Below, piece by piece: positions 62,305 to 64,000 of a stretch of DNA of 64,000 nucleotides. The position numbers were made by a program, and so were the translations under genes. The notes under the pieces were generated by a model, which searched no databases, was not told the origin of the DNA, and was given only the letters and a program-made list of their open reading frames with translations. Position 1 is the first letter of the stretch. Each line of letters opens with the position of its first letter. Origin of the DNA: Myxococcales bacterium (GTDB lineage Bacteria > Myxococcota_A > Polyangia > Polyangiales > Polyangiaceae); assembly GCA_025355005.1 (NCBI GenBank), contig JANXLV010000367.1:32060-96059 (forward strand), given 5' to 3'.

Positions 62305-63473
62305 CGGACGGCTCTCTCTCTTTCCCTATCGTGAACAAGGTGAGTCCCACTCCTCACCTCCTGCCCCGCCCGCGGTTCGATCCCCCCGGTGCGTTCTCGC
62401 GCGACCTCGAGACGGAGGCGACCGCGTACTTCGAAGGCAGCGGCCGCTCGCGCCGCGACCTGCCTCGTATGTACCTCAAGGGCGTCGTGATGTTCACGTG
62501 GTGGGTGACCTCGTGGGTGCTGCTGGTCTTCTTCGCGAAGAACGGCTTCACCGCCACCGCCGCGGCGATCTCGCTGGGCCTTTCGATCGCCGGCATCGGC
62601 ATGAGCGTCCAGCACGACGGCAACCACGGCGCTGCGTCCAAACGCGGCTGGGTGAATCGCGTGTTCGGCTGCGGGCTGGACGTGATGGGCGTCTGCTCGT
62701 TCATCTGGCGCCAGAAGCACAACACCTGTCACCACACGTTCACCAACGTGCAGGGCATCGACTACGACCTCGACTTCGGGATCCTCGGGCGGCTCTCACC
62801 GGAGCAGCGGCACCTGCCGTGGCATCGCTTCCAGCACATCTACCTGTGGTTCTTCTACGGGTTCCTGCTGCCGAAGTGGGTCTTCCACGACGACTTCGTG
62901 GTCCTGAAGACCGGCTACATCGGTCAGCACGCGCTCATCAAGCCCACGCCTGGCAAGCTCGTCGCGTTCTTCGGGTGGAAGGTGTTCTTCATCGGCTGGG
63001 CCATCGTGATTCCGGCCATGTTCCACCCCCTGTGGCAGGTGGTGGTGTTCCACATGGTCGCGTGCTTCGCGCTGGGCCTCACGCTCGGCACCGTCTTTCA
63101 GCTGGCGCACTGCAGCAGCGAGGTGGAGTTCCCGGAGCTCCCCGAGAAGGGGCGCCTGCCCGAGTGGACCGCGCACCAGCTCGCGACCACGGTCGACTTC
63201 GCGCCGAACAGCCGGCTCATCACGTGGTTCGTCGGTGGGCTGAACTACCAGTCCGTTCACCACCTGTTCCCGAAGGTGTCGCATCTCCACTATCCAGCGC
63301 TCGCGCGCATCGTGGAGCGCGTGGCGCTCAAGCACGGCCTTCGCTATCGCAGCCAGCCCACGCTCTGGGGCGCGCTCGGCACGCATGTCGGGCACCTGCG
63401 CGCGCTCGCCAAGAAGCCATCAGTCGTCGCCTCCGACGCCATCCCCTGTGACCTCCGGGAGCACGCAGGCTAG
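62301..63473 (+). CDS. Fatty-acid desaturase
   Basis: 390 residues (360 if the GTG at 62331 is used). Membrane di-iron desaturase with the three histidine boxes HDGNHGA, HNTCHH and QSVHH and about four membrane helices. The HDxxH, HNxxHH and QxxHH patterns match front-end-type acyl desaturases without a cytochrome b5 domain. Electron donor is external. No partner gene is near. Confidence 0.88.
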   Translation: MTDGSLSFPIVNKVSPTPHLLPRPRFDPPGAFSRDLETEATAYFEGSGRSRRDLPRMYLKGVVMFTWWVTSWVLLVFFAKNGFTATAAAISLGLSIAGIGMSVQHDGNHGAASKRGWVNRVFGCGLDVMGVCSFIWRQKHNTCHHTFTNVQGIDYDLDFGILGRLSPEQRHLPWHRFQHIYLWFFYGFLLPKWVFHDDFVVLKTGYIGQHALIKPTPGKLVAFFGWKVFFIGWAIVIPAMFHPLWQVVVFHMVACFALGLTLGTVFQLAHCSSEVEFPELPEKGRLPEWTAHQLATTVDFAPNSRLITWFVGGLNYQSVHHLFPKVSHLHYPALARIVERVALKHGLRYRSQPTLWGALGTHVGHLRALAKKPSVVASDAIPCDLREHAG

Positions 63474-63616
63474 CCAGGCCCCGGGATCGGGTTCTCTCCA
63501 CCTGTGGTGGGCGGTGTTGCCACAACGTCGCCGCCGTCGTGGGCTCTCCGCACATGCTCCGACCTTGAAATACCCCACCATTCACCTCCCACCTAAATAG
63601 CCGAACTTCCCCAGAA

Positions 63617-63633
63617 TCCACCCCTGGGGTGGA
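63617..63633. promoter_or_regulatory. 17-bp palindrome TCCACCCC-T-GGGGTGGA
   Basis: Perfect dyad about 85 bp upstream of the secreted-protein start at 63718. Operator or small terminator; no T-tract. Confidence 0.4.
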
Positions 63634-63717
63634 GGCCGTTTAGGATGGCATCTGCTTCAGTTGGTTGGTGCGCACGCGGTCTCGCAACTTCGCCGCCGCC
63701 GCGCGAGGAGCAGCGTC

Positions 63718-64000
63718 ATGTCGACACGCCCATCGTTGATGAAGACGACCCGTGCATGGCTGCCCATGGCTCTTCTATCAGTTGCGGCCAGCCTCAACGC
63801 CTCATCGGCGTGGGCCGGCAACGACTATGCGAACCCGAGCGCTCCCGGGGCGGATGGCTCGATCGAAGGCGCGTTCGGCACGGACCTCACGAGCGTGGAT
63901 GAAAGCTCAGGTGGCTTTCTGTATGTAACCGTTCACGGGTTGCTCGCCGCCGCGCGCCCCCGGGTCCACGAGCGCCGCATCGCGCGCCCCCCCACCCAGC
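63718..64000 (+). CDS. Secreted protein, 5' part only
   Basis: GAGGAG lies 6 nt before the ATG. A signal peptide (TRAWLPMALLSVAASLNASSAWA) is followed by NDYANPSAPGADGSIEGAFG and further polar sequence, open to the window end with no stop. The extracellular part is too short to assign. Composition toward the end becomes Arg/Pro-rich, so the frame could also end beyond a sequence error. Confidence 0.6.
   Translation, partial: MSTRPSLMKTTRAWLPMALLSVAASLNASSAWAGNDYANPSAPGADGSIEGAFGTDLTSVDESSGGFLYVTVHGLLAAARPRVHERRIARPPTQ

Overview
This is a GC-rich chromosomal segment from a member of the Myxococcota, most likely the Polyangiales side of the phylum. The evidence is the combination of gene families: a tail-anchored Ser/Thr kinase, an FHA protein with a DUF4388-like region, a very large TPR/sigma-54 activator, many lipoproteins with Asp/Gly-rich linkers after the lipobox, and proteins ending in a MYXO-CTERM-like tripartite tail (Gly/Cys stretch, one membrane helix, Arg cluster). 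I see no phage, insertion sequence, CRISPR array or rRNA operon. It reads as ordinary chromosome with strand-switching operons of one to six genes.

Layout. 1-5 kb: a ClpB-type AAA+ protein (cut by the window edge) divergent from a Ser/Thr kinase. 5-16 kb: secreted and surface proteins (a MYXO-CTERM-like protein, a 1075-residue beta-propeller lipoprotein, a Pro/Gly/Asp lipoprotein, a sorted protein overlapping an outer-membrane barrel), with glutaredoxin and an aminotransferase. 15-22 kb: a four-S1-domain protein, a zinc-ribbon/SDR/FHA operon, and a 3,5-diaminohexanoate dehydrogenase next to formate-THF ligase. 22-29 kb: a membrane histidine kinase, a lipoprotein and the sigma-54 activator. 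29-35 kb: the nadD operon, an Fe-S/FAD oxidoreductase, a CcmB-like protein, a CpxP/Spy-like lipoprotein with an upstream CpxR-like box, a PilZ protein and a methyltransferase. 35-40 kb: a small secreted protein, a type II secretin, a DUF2505 protein, pyruvoyl-dependent arginine decarboxylase and a histone-H1-like basic protein. 40-49 kb: two lipoproteins, gltX, a CPBP membrane protease, TatD, a lytic transglycosylase and a YncE-like propeller. 49-57 kb: a six-gene operon (VWA lipoprotein, coiled-coil membrane protein, HlyD/MacA adaptor, ABC ATPase, two FtsX-type permeases). 57-61 kb: a decayed histone-deacetylase gene, then pncB-nadE. 61-64 kb: a secreted lipoprotein, a fatty-acid desaturase and the start of a secreted protein.

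How the genes connect. Three genes of NAD synthesis are present (nadD in one operon; pncB and nadE overlapping in another) and together take nicotinate to NAD. The secretin, the two MYXO-CTERM-like proteins and the CPBP protease downstream of gltX could be parts of one surface-protein export and sorting route; that is inference. The VWA-to-permease operon looks like a MacAB-type exporter dedicated to an envelope process.

Points deserving a second look: the first ATPase domain of the ClpB-like protein lacks its Walker B glutamate and its pore-loop tyrosine; a 76-nt tRNA-like cloverleaf with a mismatched acceptor stem lies at 46144-46219; the histone-deacetylase relic keeps only its two ends; two otherwise intact genes (formate-THF ligase, HlyD adaptor) carry frameshifts that may be sequencing errors; and several palindromes or helically phased direct repeats sit upstream of genes. 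All calls come from reading the sequence; no database search was run.
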